Origin: Marinicella pacifica | Lineage (GTDB): Bacteria; Pseudomonadota; Gammaproteobacteria; Xanthomonadales; Marinicellaceae | Length of the DNA stretch: 64,000 bases | NCBI RefSeq assembly: GCF_014636635.1 | Contig: NZ_BMEO01000002.1 | Coordinates: 124,001-188,000, forward strand | Direction of reading: 5' to 3' | In this document: one piece after another, positions 10,096 to 23,200 of the stretch | How positions within the stretch are numbered: position 1 is the stretch's first letter | How the letters are laid out: each line of letters begins with the position of its first letter | The notes under the pieces: model-generated | The model's input: only the letters and a program-made list of their open reading frames with translations | Told to the model about the DNA's origin: nothing | Database searches by the model: none | Position numbers and translations under genes: made by a program

Positions 10096-10125
10096 ATAAA
10101 AAAAGCCCCGATTAGATCGAGGCTT
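10096..10125 (-). terminator. Rho-independent terminator for the beta-helix gene
   Basis: Stem AAGCC.CGAT / GATC..GGCTT at 10103-10125 with one mismatch and a 3-base loop. Read on the minus strand the stem is followed by seven U residues. It ends transcripts of the minus-strand gene 10149-12094. On the plus strand there is no U-tract after the stem, so it is at best weak for rep. Confidence 0.8.
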
Positions 10126-10148
10126 ATAGACCAACTGTGCTTTAAATT

Positions 10149-12094
10149 TTATTCAAAGCCGTCTTTAAAAATAATATCTGACGAAGTGGCTTCAAAAGCT
10201 CCGGCATCATCCAGTCCATGTAAATTGCCGATACCGGGGAGATCAATCGGGCGTAAATTACCATCCATATCCGGCGCTGTGGGTGAAAACCACGGCTGAC
10301 CGCACATATCCACAGCCGGCGACCCGTCTTTCAAACGATAATCATCGTTACCGACATTTTCAAACTGAGAATTCAGAGTGTACATATTTGTGCCGACGGG
10401 TGTTTGATCTTCGTGTACGATTAAACAATCACCAAATTGGTTGGGGTTAGTGGCTCCTGAGTCCGTATAAATATCCACACCATCAGGATCATAAATAATA
10501 CTGTTGCCTAAATACACCCGACCATCATTATTGCCAAAGAAACGTGAGACCACATCATTCTCGCCCACTGTGGAATACGTCAGTTTTGACTCACCACCCA
10601 TAAAAGCCCTGAATAAGTACAAATCATTATAGTCACCGTTACCGCCTGATCCATTGCCAAACAGAACACTACCTTCTACATCAACGACCGAATTGCTGTC
10701 ACGCACATAACCCGCCACACCCGCATTGGCCCGGTGATTTCTGACCTGCGCATTACGAACATTGATCACAGCGCCTGATGCAGCATAAAAACCACCGCCG
10801 GCTGTTTCAGCCATATTGGCGTTAATATCCACACAGGCACCGGGTTGCCAACAACTAATTGCACCGGCTTCATTTTCAAAGGCTGTTTTTATATTGACAG
10901 TAGCGATATTTTCAGCGGCTACCGCGCCACCATTGATGGCGAAGTTGGCTGCGAGATAAACATTTTCTGCTAATAATTCAGCGCCTTGAGAAACATAAAT
11001 GGCCCCACCATTGCCACTGCCATCATCGTCGTTATCTGCGATATTAAAAAACATACTGACAGGCTCGGTATTATTACCAAATACACACAACCACAAGTTC
11101 TGGAAAGGTATACATGAATTACGGCCATACAAATTGGCTTTAGCACCGTTTTGTAAAGCCAAGCCACCGCCGTTACCTGTGGCCGTGTTGTAGTAGAATC
11201 CACGGAAATCATCTCCAAATATGTCGAGGGTTTTATTCCCCTGGTAGCTGGTAAAAGTACATTGATTAGTAATCAGAGCCCCACCACCATCTCCGGCTGT
11301 GGCAGTGTTGTTATAAATACCGTGGGTTTTTCCGGAACTGGCATTGATGGTAAGATAGGCATTTGGGTTATTACAATAAAGCCCCCCACCCTGAGACGCC
11401 GTATTATTGTTGACCTGGACACTGTTCAACACCACGTTCGGGCTACCTGAATTGCCGACTATAGCCAAAGCGCCGCCACGTAAACCGGTATTGTAACTCA
11501 TCGCCACTTTATTAACGGAGACATAAGCATCCGCACTCTCAACCCGAATTGCACCCCCATACTAGTTGTTTGAGCCACTGTTTTTTATGGTTAAATTATA
11601 AAAACTGACATTATTAGAGGTGCTATTGCCGGTAATTCTAAAAACAGGGTAGGTATCTGCAGAAGACTGAAAAATGGTATTTAAAGAATCCGGACTGGTC
11701 TGGATATCATTGGCAGCGTCTGGACAACTGGCATAGCCCCCTTAATCACCATGTCACGATCATCGAGTGTGATATTTTCCTCGTCATACACACCTTCAAC
11801 CAGGCGTAACTCTGTGTAAGTGTTTATTGTAAAATCGATTGCATCCTGAATGGGTGTTGTTCGAACAGATGCATTAAAAGTACAATTACTGCTGAAACCA
11901 ATAGTCGCCACCACCGCAGCGCCTTTCGTGGCATTTTCTTCAATTAAGTCCGGAAAACTGGCTTTAAATAGCCGTTGATCTTGCATAGAAAAATTAGATA
12001 GATCCTCAGCTGTTAGTCGAGTGTCTGAAATTGTCTTGGCTGATACACTATACGTTGCAGCAAGACTAAATAATAATGGCATTAGTTTGAACAT
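10149..12094 (-). pseudogene. Secreted right-handed beta-helix protein, disrupted by frameshift and in-frame TAG
   Basis: One gene in two readable pieces. It begins at the ATG at 12094 (ribosome site GGAG), with a signal peptide MFKLMPLLFSLAATYSVSA, then a Cys-containing N-domain where IQDAID and VEGVYDEENI are typical of exposed beta-helix exoproteins. At 11737-11741 a run of five G residues (minus strand) is one short: a sixth would join VIKG to GYASCPDAAND and continue through VSFYNLTIKNSGSNN. That frame then meets TAG at 11562-11564 and resumes YGGAIRVESADAY into the long frame that ends at 10149. The long part has many NNTA.GGGG and GGALYV coils of a pectate-lyase-like helix and ends SSDIIFKDGFE. 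Restored length is about 648 residues. A GTG at 11507 could start a fragment, but it lies in mid-repeat without a secretion signal. Confidence 0.85.
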
Positions 12095-12454
12095 AATTGT
12101 CTCCAAAAAGCAATTTCATGAATTTATACCACCTGCAGAAATGATACAAATTAAATACTGTGACACAGTTTTGCAAATTTCAATACAGGCCTTGCCGCTA
12201 TTCTGTTTTTTAACGATATTTTAACTGTTGCGACACCCCTTTAGGTTTTTCTTCTCTTCTATACACTCAAAAAAGCCAAAACCAATAAACGGCCATGACT
12301 TAATCAACAATCAACTTATTCGTTGACGGCCATATACCTTAGTTATGATTGCGATTAACTGACAATATTTGTCAGTCAAACGTAGTAACGGGCTTGTACA
12401 AATGCCCTTGATTTTGTATCATTCTTATTTCTTAGCTCGGAAACAAATATCGCT
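12095..12454. other. Intergenic region with divergent control elements
   Basis: About 360 bases without a gene, between the beta-helix gene (minus) and zipA (plus). It holds a perfect inverted repeat at 12358-12376 (ACTGACAA, TAT, TTGTCAGT), the self-complementary TTGTACAA within GGGC...GCCC at about 12391-12408, and a direct repeat of CGGCCAT around 12291 and 12326. TTGACG at about 12323 followed by TATGAT at a 15-base spacing is a possible zipA promoter. No RNA gene is recognised. Confidence 0.5.
12358..12376. repeat. Perfect 8-bp inverted repeat upstream of zipA
   Basis: ACTGACAA and its exact complement separated by TAT, about 80 bases before the zipA start. It could be an operator for a dimeric regulator or a small hairpin. 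There is no U-tract, so a terminator is unlikely. Confidence 0.6.
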
Positions 12455-13078
12455 GTGTCGCCTTGGGAACTGCGCCTAATCATTGCTTTGATTGGAATTA
12501 TTATTCTGGTGTTGATTTATTATTTTCACACCAAATCATCCCGGCCTGGTGAAATCGATATAAATAAAGACGAACTGTTTCATATTGATCCTGATTTGGG
12601 TCTGGAACCGGTCAAACCCGACAACAAACAAACCGGCGTTGACCATAATGAAGCTGTTGCGCCAAAAAAAATTGTGACCTTGTTTTTACATGCCAAAGAC
12701 GGTCTGCAGTTTGACTGGCACCAGATTAAAGACGCCGCCAACAAAGCCGGTCTTGAATACGGCGATGACCATTTATTTTACCGATACCGGCGTTTAGGCA
12801 GTGACAAAAAAGTCCTGTTCCTGGTGGCCAACATGCTCAAACCCGGGGTTTTTGATGTGGATATGCGCACCAGCGGTTTGGTTTTTATCATGACCCTGCC
12901 GGGAGAAATGGACGCACTGGACCTCTGGGACACTTTGTTCCCGGTAGCCAAACGCATGGAAGAATTACTGGGTGGCACCTTAACCGATGAAAATCACAGC
13001 ACCTTTTCACGCCAGCGCATCGCCTCAATGCGGGAAGAAATGCGGCTTTTTGAAGCCGGTACTGAAGCCAAAGCTTAA
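12455..13078 (+). CDS. zipA: Cell division protein ZipA
   Basis: 207 residues from a GTG start. An N-terminal membrane anchor (LRLIIALIGIIILVLIYYF), a short acidic/polar linker (about 27-70) and a C-terminal FtsZ-binding domain from IVTLFLHAKDGLQFDWHQIK to the end, with FYRYR, VLFLVANMLKPGVFD and LDLWDTLFPVAKRMEELLGG. ZipA tethers the FtsZ ring to the inner membrane. The linker is much shorter than in E. coli (328 residues overall), as in many other gammaproteobacteria. ligA starts immediately after the TAA with no gap, the standard zipA-ligA pairing. Confidence 0.92.
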   Translation: MSPWELRLIIALIGIIILVLIYYFHTKSSRPGEIDINKDELFHIDPDLGLEPVKPDNKQTGVDHNEAVAPKKIVTLFLHAKDGLQFDWHQIKDAANKAGLEYGDDHLFYRYRRLGSDKKVLFLVANMLKPGVFDVDMRTSGLVFIMTLPGEMDALDLWDTLFPVAKRMEELLGGTLTDENHSTFSRQRIASMREEMRLFEAGTEAKA

Positions 13079-15482
<2,404 letters not shown>

Positions 15483-15549
15483 TTCGCATTCTCTTTCAAG
15501 AGTACGCAAAGTGTAACAAGCAAAATGTTAATTTTAAGGAAACCGGTTC

Positions 15550-15570
15550 ACATTTTTAGCCCAAAAATGT
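15550..15570. other. A+T-rich hairpin between two minus-strand genes
   Basis: ACATTTTT AGCCC AAAAATGT is a perfect 8-bp stem with a 5-base loop, just downstream of the patatin gene. It is A+T-rich and lacks a clean U-tract, so it is only a possible weak terminator or processing site. Confidence 0.35.
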
Positions 15571-15579
15571 ATTCTCAGA

Positions 15580-17739
15580 CTAAAAACCGGTACCCAGGCG
15601 CAAATAAAAGCGCAAATCACCATCGCGGCTGTAACCACTACCTAAATACAAGACATTATTCTGGATATCAAATGAAATACCGGCAGATAAACCGTAAATC
15701 ATGTCCTCAAGGTTAATATGACGTTGCCAAACATTGCCCCAATGGGCTTTTACACTTAAATCCGGTGCACCCAGAACCGGCAACATCAATTGATCTAAGT
15801 CAGTAAACCAACCGACTTCCATGATAAACATATTTAAACCCAATAATGAATGGGTTGGATAGCCGGCAAAATCGTCAACACCACCATAGGCTTTAAAATA
15901 TTCGTTGTCATGCACTAAATCAGTGAAATCAAATTTAAAACGTAAATGTGCCGCTGAACTGTCATAGAAAGGAAAACGGCGAAAACCGTCAAAACTGACA
16001 TATTGCACCCGATCGAAAATACCTATTTCGGTTTGCAGATCATAACCATAACGCGGCGCAATGGTTTTCTCAAGGGTATCAATGCCATAATTGATTTTTA
16101 GACCCACGGTGTCATCCACCGCCGTCTGAAAACTGAGATCATTGATCACCGGTGTCACACTTTCATCCTTGAACCACAAACCCGCACGCAGTTCACTGTT
16201 GCGGGTCGGGTTATAACCCACATTCAGCCCCACACCGTAACGCTTATGATCATATTCTCCGATGGCATCCAAACCCTCGTATAAGCGCTTGGTGTCTTTG
16301 ATTGCTTCGATGTTAAAAGTGGCAAAATATTCATTGCCAAAATCTAAAGGTTGATACAACTCCGATTCCCAGGAAAGCACCGAACCGATACTTAAATCAT
16401 TGGTCCAATGGCCGCCTTTGGAATTGATGTTAAAACGTTGGTGACGAACCAGTAATGAAATGCGTGTATTGGAATCAAAATCATCCGCCACTTTCAAACC
16501 AAAGCGCAAGTAATCAGGCCCCCAGCGTTTTTCCTGGACTCTGAACAAAATACCGCGTTGGGATTCATTTTCTACCACTTTATAGGTGATGTTCTGAATA
16601 TCCGGTTCTGAGGCCACCACCTGATCAACAAAATCCTGTACCAGCCCTGCCTGAAAATCTTTGTCCATAATGGCCAGGGCATGTTCCTGCAGCCGTTCAG
16701 TCGATGTTCTGTTATTGCCTTCAAACTTAACAAACTGTATGCGGCTGGGAATTTCCCGCGGTAGAAAATTTCGGGTTTCTAAGTGGGTTTTGTAATCATA
16801 ATCTGACATGGCCAGCGAAGCCAAAAGCTCAGACTTGGCGAAAGTGGCCAAATAACCATCATTGATCATGGCATCTGCCTGATTAAACATATTGGGTTGG
16901 ATGTTTTTGAGCGCCGGTTTAATCACAATATCAGCCAGTTTTTCCGATTCCTTGGTGTTTTGCACCAAAGCCACATCGATACTTTGATAGGTCACGGACA
17001 GCACCGATGATTTGTCATCCACCTGCCCAAGCGGCGATGAAATATTCACCGCAATAATGATATCAGCACCCATGGCTCTGGCCACATCTACCGGAAGGTT
17101 GTTTAAAATGCCGCCATCCACCAAATAACGGTCCTGGTGCCTGACCGGACCGAACACCAGTGGCACCGCCATGGAGGCGCGCATCGCCATGGCTAAATCG
17201 CCATGGTCCATCACATACGGAACACCGGCATTTAAATCGGTGGCCACCGCCCGGAACGGCACCGGAAAGTCATCAAATTTTTGCACATTAAAATTACCCA
17301 CCAGGCGTTGTAATTCAAGCATTACCCGATGGTCACCCACCAAACCCACGCTTGATTTTGCCCCGGTTTTGGATATCCCGATTTCCAGTTCGGTAAAATA
17401 ATCTTTTTCTTCCTGTTTTTGTCGGTAATTTTTCAACACCCGCGGACTGCCGGGATTGAGGGCTTTGTCCCAATCCACTGATTTGACCGCCCATTCCAAA
17501 TCATCCGGTGACATACCGATGGCATACAAACCACCCACAATCGCACCCATCGACGTGCCGGCAATGTAATCTATCGGAATATTTTTTTCATGCAAGGCTT
17601 TAATCACACCCACATGGGCAATGCCACGGGCGCCACCGCCTGATAACACCAGTCCCACTTTCGGGCGTGGCTCGGCAGCGCTCAGTGAAAAGCCGTATAA
17701 ACAGGCAAATAGCAGTATCAGTCGTTTTAATCCAATCAT
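15580..17739 (-). CDS. Patatin-like phospholipase with outer-membrane barrel (type Vd autotransporter, PlpD-like)
   Basis: 719 residues. A signal peptide (MIGLKRLILLFACLYGFSLSA) is followed by a patatin domain with oxyanion loop GGGARGIAHVG, nucleophile Ser63 in GTSMG and catalytic Asp208 in DGG, so the Ser-Asp dyad is intact. A POTRA-like segment lies at about 325-405 (RIQFVKFEGNNRTS), then a 16-strand-type barrel to the C-terminus, which ends LRLGTGF with the terminal Phe expected for BAM recognition. This is the PlpD/FplA architecture, in which the lipase domain is carried to the cell surface. RssA-like proteins without a barrel are excluded by length. Ribosome site AAGGAA precedes the ATG. 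Confidence 0.92.
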   Translation of the reverse strand: MIGLKRLILLFACLYGFSLSAAEPRPKVGLVLSGGGARGIAHVGVIKALHEKNIPIDYIAGTSMGAIVGGLYAIGMSPDDLEWAVKSVDWDKALNPGSPRVLKNYRQKQEEKDYFTELEIGISKTGAKSSVGLVGDHRVMLELQRLVGNFNVQKFDDFPVPFRAVATDLNAGVPYVMDHGDLAMAMRASMAVPLVFGPVRHQDRYLVDGGILNNLPVDVARAMGADIIIAVNISSPLGQVDDKSSVLSVTYQSIDVALVQNTKESEKLADIVIKPALKNIQPNMFNQADAMINDGYLATFAKSELLASLAMSDYDYKTHLETRNFLPREIPSRIQFVKFEGNNRTSTERLQEHALAIMDKDFQAGLVQDFVDQVVASEPDIQNITYKVVENESQRGILFRVQEKRWGPDYLRFGLKVADDFDSNTRISLLVRHQRFNINSKGGHWTNDLSIGSVLSWESELYQPLDFGNEYFATFNIEAIKDTKRLYEGLDAIGEYDHKRYGVGLNVGYNPTRNSELRAGLWFKDESVTPVINDLSFQTAVDDTVGLKINYGIDTLEKTIAPRYGYDLQTEIGIFDRVQYVSFDGFRRFPFYDSSAAHLRFKFDFTDLVHDNEYFKAYGGVDDFAGYPTHSLLGLNMFIMEVGWFTDLDQLMLPVLGAPDLSVKAHWGNVWQRHINLEDMIYGLSAGISFDIQNNVLYLGSGYSRDGDLRFYLRLGTGF

Positions 17740-17806
17740 AGAAGCAGAGGGTTCCTTGAATTTAAAAATTTTAGCAAATTTTCACCGATTGCTTTACATT
17801 AATCTG

Positions 17807-19135
17807 TCATTTTGTGACAAGTGGCGCATACTTGTGTCGTACCATGATATGCATCATCCATCCGCGAAAAATAAAAAACAAACTGAAACATGCCCATAAC
17901 CGGTGGTTTTCATCCACAGCAGGCAACAGGAATACTGAACCATACCAGGCAGGTATGAATGCCAGAAATGTGGCCACCAGCATCGCGTTACGCATTATTT
18001 TAGAGGCCGTGATACCCACACAAAGACCATCATAAATAAAACCCGGCATCGCGACCACCGGCAATAAATACACCCAGATTAAATAATCATTGGCCGCCGC
18101 TCTGACCGCGGTTAAGTCCGTCAATCCGGTAATCACGGTTGAACCACTTATAATAAACAAAGCACTCATCATGAGGGCCACCCAAGCAGATATTTTTAAC
18201 ACCGATTGCATGGCTCTATGCAGAGCCGAGAAGTCTCTTTGACCATACAGTCGCCCGCTGATGGACTCAATCGCGTGGGCATAACCGTCCAGAGCGTAAG
18301 AAGTTAAATAGAAAAAATTCAGCAAAACCGCATTCACCGCCAGAATCAAATCACTTTGAGCCGCACTGAATCGTGTCATCAGTGCAAACACGGTCATCAG
18401 ACACAGGGTTCGGATAAACACATCCCGATTGATATTAAACAGCGCTTTTAAATGAAGAGCTTGCCACCATTGACGCCGTTGTTGCCAAACAAGAGCGGAT
18501 AAATGGCCTTGCTTGAACAGCCAGTACAAACCAATGGCGGACGCCAGACCCTGACTGATGAATGAGCCCCAGGCAACGCCGCGCACGTTCCAACCAAATC
18601 CCATGACCAGCAGATAATCGAGGCCCATATTGCTCACCTGACTGATTAAAGTTAAAGCCAGAACCAGACGAGCCTTGTTCACCGCCAAAAAATAACCGTT
18701 GACCACAAATAACAGCAAATGAAAGGGCGCCGACCATAAACGTATTTCCAGATAAATTCGGGCCAGGTTTTCGCTGTTTCCGCCGTCGGCCAGAAATGTC
18801 AATAAAACCGGCAGCCACAGCCATTGGCTGATCACCACCACCAAGCCAAGTCCAAGCGCCACTGTCAAAGCACGCGCCAGGTGCGAACGGCTCAAAGAAT
18901 CATCGCCCTGACCCGTCGCCTGCGACACCAGACCGACTGTGCTCATGCGCAAGAAACCAAAACCCCAAATCAACATATTCATCGCAGTTACGCCGATGTT
19001 AACCGCTGCCAGGTATTCAGAAGAGTCCAAATGACCCAAAATGGCGGTGTCCACCACCCCCAATAAGGGCACACTCACTGAAGCCGCCATCATCGGCAAG
19101 GCAATGCGGTGAATCTGTTTAAAGTAGGGAATCAA
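17807..19135 (-). CDS. MATE family efflux transporter (DinF-like)
   Basis: 442 residues with about 12 hydrophobic helices. The N-terminus IALPMMAASVSVPLLGVVDT followed by AILGHLDSSEYLAAVNIG is the typical MATE first helix, and FGFLRMSTVGLVSQATGQGD resembles DinF-type members rather than NorM. The second half repeats the pattern (FLLFF-like YLTSYALDGYAHAIESISGR). Expected role is Na+- or H+-coupled export of cationic compounds or lipid-like substrates; the substrate cannot be told. It starts within the last 4 bases of the DegS-like gene (ATGA overlap at 19132-19135), so the two are translationally coupled. Confidence 0.88.
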   Translation of the reverse strand: MIPYFKQIHRIALPMMAASVSVPLLGVVDTAILGHLDSSEYLAAVNIGVTAMNMLIWGFGFLRMSTVGLVSQATGQGDDSLSRSHLARALTVALGLGLVVVISQWLWLPVLLTFLADGGNSENLARIYLEIRLWSAPFHLLLFVVNGYFLAVNKARLVLALTLISQVSNMGLDYLLVMGFGWNVRGVAWGSFISQGLASAIGLYWLFKQGHLSALVWQQRRQWWQALHLKALFNINRDVFIRTLCLMTVFALMTRFSAAQSDLILAVNAVLLNFFYLTSYALDGYAHAIESISGRLYGQRDFSALHRAMQSVLKISAWVALMMSALFIISGSTVITGLTDLTAVRAAANDYLIWVYLLPVVAMPGFIYDGLCVGITASKIMRNAMLVATFLAFIPAWYGSVFLLPAVDENHRLWACFSLFFIFRGWMMHIMVRHKYAPLVTK

Positions 19136-20193
19136 TTATTCGGCGGTAATTCAACAATGAGTTTTTTTGTGAATTCGCCTTGATCATTATAACCGCGTAA
19201 AGTGACCTCTTCATCCAGCGTGAACGCTAAAGCCGCCTGACGGTACTCACGGGCCGAGTTGATTTCGGTGTTATTGATATGGGTAATCACATCACGTGCT
19301 TTCAATCCTTGCTTGGCCGCCGGGCTTTTGGGCACCACCGCAGACACCATAATCCCTTTTTTGGGTTTTGGGATGCGAAAACGCATGTGGTCATAGGGGT
19401 TAAGAAAAACCAGTCCCAATGACACTCGAATAACTTTGCCGTATTTAATCACTGACTGAACCACTTGGGTGGTGGTGTTGGCGGGAATCGCAAAATTAAT
19501 GCCTTCGGCACCGATTTGATTATAGCTGGCGGTACTGATGCCCACCACTTCACCCAGAGAATTGATGAGGGCACCCCCTGAATTGCCCTGATTAATGGCG
19601 GCGTCGGTTTGTATCAGATTTTCAACAGTGCTGATGTTTAAGCCCTGACGGCCTGTGCCGCTGACAATGCCCATGGAGGCACTTTGGTTTAAGCCGTAAG
19701 GATTACCCACCGCCAGCACCACGTCACCGGTATTCATCATATCACTGTCCGTGAATTGCGCCGGCACCAAATTTTTGGCATCAATCTTAATCACCGCCAG
19801 ATCGGTGTATTCATCCGCGCCGACAAATTTTGCCTCAAATTGTTCATTGGTCCATAAAGACACCACCACCCGCCTGGCATCATCTATAACATGTCGGTTG
19901 GTGACAATATGTCCGGTTTCAGACACAATCACGCCCGACCCCAGGTAATTTTTGTTCACATAGGGTGGTTGTGGTGAAATACCCACGCCCGGATTAGGTA
20001 CCAGCTCATTGCTTTGAATATAAATACTCACCACCGACGGTGTAATGCGGTGAATCGCCGAGGCGTAGGAAAAAGGGGCCGCCTCTGAAGAAGACGGACT
20101 TTTGACATTCGAACCAAAAAACCACAGGTACAAAAACCCAAGTGCCAAACCCACAATAATTGACTTAAGAACAAAAGTCAGGTGCTCTTTCAT
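19132..20193 (-). CDS. DegS-like membrane-anchored periplasmic serine protease
   Basis: 353 residues. One N-terminal membrane anchor (VLKSIIVGLALGFLYLWFFG), trypsin-like S1C domain with His101 (TNRHVIDDA), Asp131 (YTDLAVIKI) and Ser205 (QGNSGGALI), then a single PDZ domain (about 260-345, KGIMVSAVVPKSPAAKQGLK). One anchor and one PDZ domain is the DegS layout, the site-1 protease that cleaves RseA in the sigma-E response. The activity loop differs and no rseA or rpoE is nearby, so I do not insist on the symbol. Coupled to a MATE exporter downstream. Confidence 0.85.
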   Translation of the reverse strand: MKEHLTFVLKSIIVGLALGFLYLWFFGSNVKSPSSSEAAPFSYASAIHRITPSVVSIYIQSNELVPNPGVGISPQPPYVNKNYLGSGVIVSETGHIVTNRHVIDDARRVVVSLWTNEQFEAKFVGADEYTDLAVIKIDAKNLVPAQFTDSDMMNTGDVVLAVGNPYGLNQSASMGIVSGTGRQGLNISTVENLIQTDAAINQGNSGGALINSLGEVVGISTASYNQIGAEGINFAIPANTTTQVVQSVIKYGKVIRVSLGLVFLNPYDHMRFRIPKPKKGIMVSAVVPKSPAAKQGLKARDVITHINNTEINSAREYRQAALAFTLDEEVTLRGYNDQGEFTKKLIVELPPNN

Positions 20194-20247
20194 ACCCTTT
20201 CCGTCAACAAATTATCCATTTTATCGAAAGTAACGTTAAAAACCAGT

Positions 20248-23200
20248 TTATTCTGCGGGAACTTGGAGCAAACCGGCCAAAACATTTTTGGCTGCTTCAA
20301 AAGAAAAATAATGTCTGACATTATCCAGACCGCCTTTTGATAAGCGGTTCCACAATTCCTCATCCTGATACAACCGAATCACCTCTCGGGCGAATTCTTC
20401 GGCATCGTCAGCCATTAATACATCCTCACCGTGACGGGTAAACATGCCCTCAACTGCCACTGTGGTACCCACCACCGGCTGGCCGTAACTCATCGACATA
20501 TTGACCTTACCCTTAACCCCGGCACCAAAGCGTAAGGGCGCCACAGCTATACGAATATTGGTCATCATCGGCGCAATATCTTCCACAAATCCATGAAACT
20601 CAATACCAGCTTTTTGCCCCAGTTCTTTGACCTTATCAGGTGCTTTTGAGCCGACAATATGCAACACCGCATCCGGTAATTCGGCCTGAATTTTGGGCCA
20701 GATATCGGACACAAACCAGCAAATACCATCCACATTCGGGGTGTGTTGATAACCGCCGATAAACACAATATCCCGACGTTGCCGGTAATTTTTATGGCAG
20801 CCGTAAATTTCGTGGATATTGGATAAAACGGCCACGTTAAGTTCAGGCATTTCCCGTCCCAGAACAGCTTGTTCATATGGACTCACCACCAATGTCAGAT
20901 CACAGGCTTTGGCCACTGCCAGTTCTTTGCTTTTGGTGTGGCCGGCGACTTTGAGTGCTGATTTATCAGCGGCCAGTTCAGCCATTCTTTGTTCACGCAA
21001 ATAATGCAAATCTACGGTGTCAAACCACAGTCTGGCTTTGGGGGCATAGTCTTTAAGTGCCTTGAGTAAGGGTTGAGCCACGTAATATCTGGACAGTATA
21101 ACAACCTCAAAATAGCGCCCTTTATTTTCCAGATAATCCACCGGTGAACTGTATTTCGGGGCATAAACACATTCAACCCCCAGGTTTTGTAATTGCGCGG
21201 TGTAATCACCAAAATACGCCATATTTTCGGGCATAAAACTGACGTGATAATTCAATTCCATTAAAATTTGAATCATATTGATCATACGCAGTGAACCGGA
21301 ATCCTGATCCGGTGTCGGCGTACAGGCATCCACAATCAAAATACGCGGTTTGGACTCCTGAAAACGGGCCAGTTCTATGGCGGAGCCGGGCGCGGGTTGG
21401 TGTCGTAAGGCGTCTTTCCATTTATCGGCAAATTTCTGCTGATTAATCACCTGGTATTTTTTAACACCACTTGACACATCAGTGCCCGAAGAAATCCCTT
21501 CAAAATGAATCACCCGACTGTGCGGCTGGTAAAGAACCCGCAGGCCTGAGGCGCGAACCGCAAAAGCCAAATCCGTGTCCTCATAATAGGCCGGCACATA
21601 GCGCTCATCAAAACACCCCAGTTTTTTAAACAAGGCCGTTGGCACCATGATACTGGCACCACTGCAATAACTGACTGCCCGAACATGGTTCACTTCAGGC
21701 TGATCCGGTGATTCTAAGCGCCCGTAATTCCAGCCTGAGGCATCACTGAAAACAATGCCGCCGGCTTCCTGCAGCCGACCATCCGGATAGCGTAACTGGC
21801 TGCCGACTAAACCAACATGGCTATGCTGCGCAAAGGTCTCAACCAGGCTGTCTAACCAGTGGTCTCTGACTTCTGTGTCATTGTTTAAAAACAAAAGGTA
21901 ATCACCCTGTGCCAATTGGGCGCCTTGATTACAGGAACGAATAAAGCCACCGTTTTGGGCTTGGCGATGATAACGAATTCCGGCAACATCTTTTATCAAT
22001 TGCCTGGTATCATCCGTGGAACAGTCATCCACGACAATCACTTCAAACGGCGTTTGGTCTGTGATGTCAGCGATTGAGCGTAAACAATGGTAAGTGTGCC
22101 GGTAGTGGTTATAAACCGGAATGATGACACTCACAACGGGTTGTTTTGTGGTGCTTAAATGCAGCGGCCGGAAGTCGCTGGCCAGGGCTTTGGCTTTGTT
22201 AGTTGACGTTTTTTGTTGCTGTCCCAATTTACTTTTGGCCAGTTGCCAGGTGGCACGAAATCCCCGGGTTTTTAAACTGTTAATAAGCCGTTTGGGCATG
22301 CCGGTAATCTGCTTGAAACGGTAAATGAATTTATTTTTAACACGCCTGACTAATCGCGCCGCACCACGCAAAGGGCGGGTTAAACGCCATGAACGCGAAC
22401 GCATTATCTGATCAACCAAATCACGGGCCTGATCCCGTTCTTGGGTAATGATTTGTTGCTGGTGTAGTTGTTGAGCATTAATTTCTTGCGCTTGGCTTAG
22501 CTCGGATTTGACCTGATTAAACCGATCTGACAATTCATTTAAGTTAACGTGAAGATTATCTATTTGTGTGGACAACACTTGAATAGATTGTTCATGAACC
22601 TGTTGAGAAACCTCTAATTGATGCTGTAAGGCTTCATTATCATTACGCGCAAATTTCAAATTTTTGGTTAAATGGGCCACATGCTGATCTAAATTTTTTG
22701 CCCACGTTGTCTTTTCTTTTAATTCGTTTTGTAGACTTTGGACTTCGCCATCTAAATTTTTAGCCCACTGAGTTCTTTCTTTTAAATCATTTTCCAAAGT
22801 CGCCACTTGTTGATCTAATTTAACAGTCCAATTTGTTTTTTCTTCTAATTCCTGATCTAAGTTTCTGGCCCAGCTTGTTCTTTCTTTTAAATCACTTTCC
22901 AATGACTTTATTTGTTGATTTAGTTTTTTAGCCCAATTATTTTTTTCTTTTAATTCTTGATCTAATTTGTTTGCCCATTGGGTCTTTTCATTTAAATCAA
23001 TCTGCAAATGATTGTTAAATTGAAGCAATTCATTGAGACGACGGGACAGATGCAATAATCGTTCAGCATGAATGTTAATCGATATAATGCCCTCGTATTT
23101 GTACGCTGGTTTAGCTGTTTTTACCGTACCCCAAAGGCTTTGATAGTCCGCATTCATCTCTGATAAAGACTTCACACTTAAGGTCAATAGATTCTTGTGA

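Noticed and set aside
10096-10125. Terminator for rep on the plus strand
   Set aside because: No U-tract follows the stem on that strand; it serves the minus-strand gene.
10149-11507. A separate 452-residue gene starting at the GTG at 11507
   Set aside because: The frame continues upstream as beta-helix sequence with only a TAG between, has no signal peptide, and the start lies inside a repeat.
11737-11741. Programmed frameshift at the G run
   Set aside because: A downstream in-frame TAG would still stop translation, and no slippery heptamer or stimulatory structure is evident.
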